64,000 bases of DNA from Coix lacryma-jobi var. lacryma-jobi (lineage: Eukaryota > Streptophyta > Magnoliopsida > Poales > Poaceae), in assembly GCA_009763385.1 (NCBI GenBank), contig CM019827.1, forward strand, positions 112,867,204 to 112,931,203. Reading direction: 5' to 3'. The position numbers and the translations under genes were made by a program. The notes under the pieces were generated by a model. That model was not told the origin of the DNA. It did no database searches and saw nothing but the letters and a program-made list of their open reading frames with translations. Positions 63,999 to 64,000 of this stretch are shown one piece after another (within the stretch, counting starts at the first letter, position 1; each line of letters begins with the position of its first letter).

Positions 63999-64000
63999 CG

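Larger units (their letters stand above)
53910..64000 (+). mobile_element. E5: Tat-lineage Ty3 retrotransposon, 3' end off window
   Basis: 5' LTR, PBS, gag, protease, RT, RNase H, a second (archaeal-type) RNase H and integrase lie on the plus strand. After pol there is an antisense coiled-coil ORF. Dual RNase H and an extra ORF after pol, antisense in Grande-type elements, mark the Tat/Retand/Grande group. It inserted into the E4 5' LTR. Five in-frame stops and at least two frameshifts make it defective. CTCGAG is strikingly frequent throughout. No 3' LTR occurs before the window ends. Confidence 0.92.

Noticed and set aside
1..64000. CRISPR arrays, rRNA or bacterial operons
   Set aside because: The direct repeats seen are eukaryotic element repeats; no ribosome binding sites, Cas genes or rRNA motifs were found.

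Overview
The window looks like repeat-dense, probably heterochromatic intergenic DNA of a large grass genome, most likely a panicoid such as Sorghum, Saccharum, Miscanthus or a relative. I infer this from several repeat types: CACTA ends built of CTTTGCCGAGTG or CTTTAGTCCCGG subterminal repeats, a Stowaway MITE, MITEs of the GGCCTTGTTTAG family, Tekay-type chromoviruses with LTRs over 4 kb, SIRE-type copia elements, and a Tat-lineage Ty3 element with an antisense accessory gene. I recognise no intact host gene. Nearly every coding stretch belongs to a transposable element, and most are broken.

Layout. 1-10971 is a Tekay-like Ty3 chromovirus on the minus strand (E1). It has a partial 3' LTR, gag-pol with a C-terminal chromodomain, an extra ORF whose N-terminus copies the histone H3 tail, and a 4.27-kb 5' LTR. 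10972-13290 holds LTR pieces of a second Tekay-like family with a copia RNase H fragment between two nearly identical LTR heads. 13316-24605 holds a CACTA end, LTR-like remnants, a degenerate tandem array, a few exon-like pieces, a small TRIM-like LTR and MITEs. 24606-26003 is a complete non-autonomous CACTA element with a TAC target duplication, followed by three MITEs.

26831-40590 is a minus-strand copia element (E2) with both LTRs and an ATGTC/ATGCC target duplication. A SIRE-like copia (E3, 28880 to about 36850) sits inside it, and a deletion has removed the E3 5' end. The E2 leader carries an array of micro-hairpins and, on the opposite strand, a block resembling a host promoter with site II motifs, a TATA box and a telo-box. 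41073-42988 is a CACTA fragment with a spliced Ulp1-like (C48) protease gene whose exons I assembled by phase. 43111-53909 is a second SIRE-like copia (E4, minus strand) with an accessory ORF between pol and the 3' LTR. Its 5' LTR is cut by a plus-strand Tat-lineage Ty3 element (E5, 53910 to the window end) with dual RNase H domains and an antisense coiled-coil ORF.

The observations most worth following are these: (1) the H3-tail-like ORF in an element whose integrase also carries a chromodomain; (2) two separate arrays of small hairpins with constant loops and covarying stems, in E2 and in the E3 LTR; (3) element-specific short palindromes that recur across whole elements, such as CGGCACTGCCG in E4 and CTCGAG in E5, and in E4 coincide with reading-frame breaks. 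Coordinates of boundaries and splice sites were counted by hand and may be off by one or two bases.
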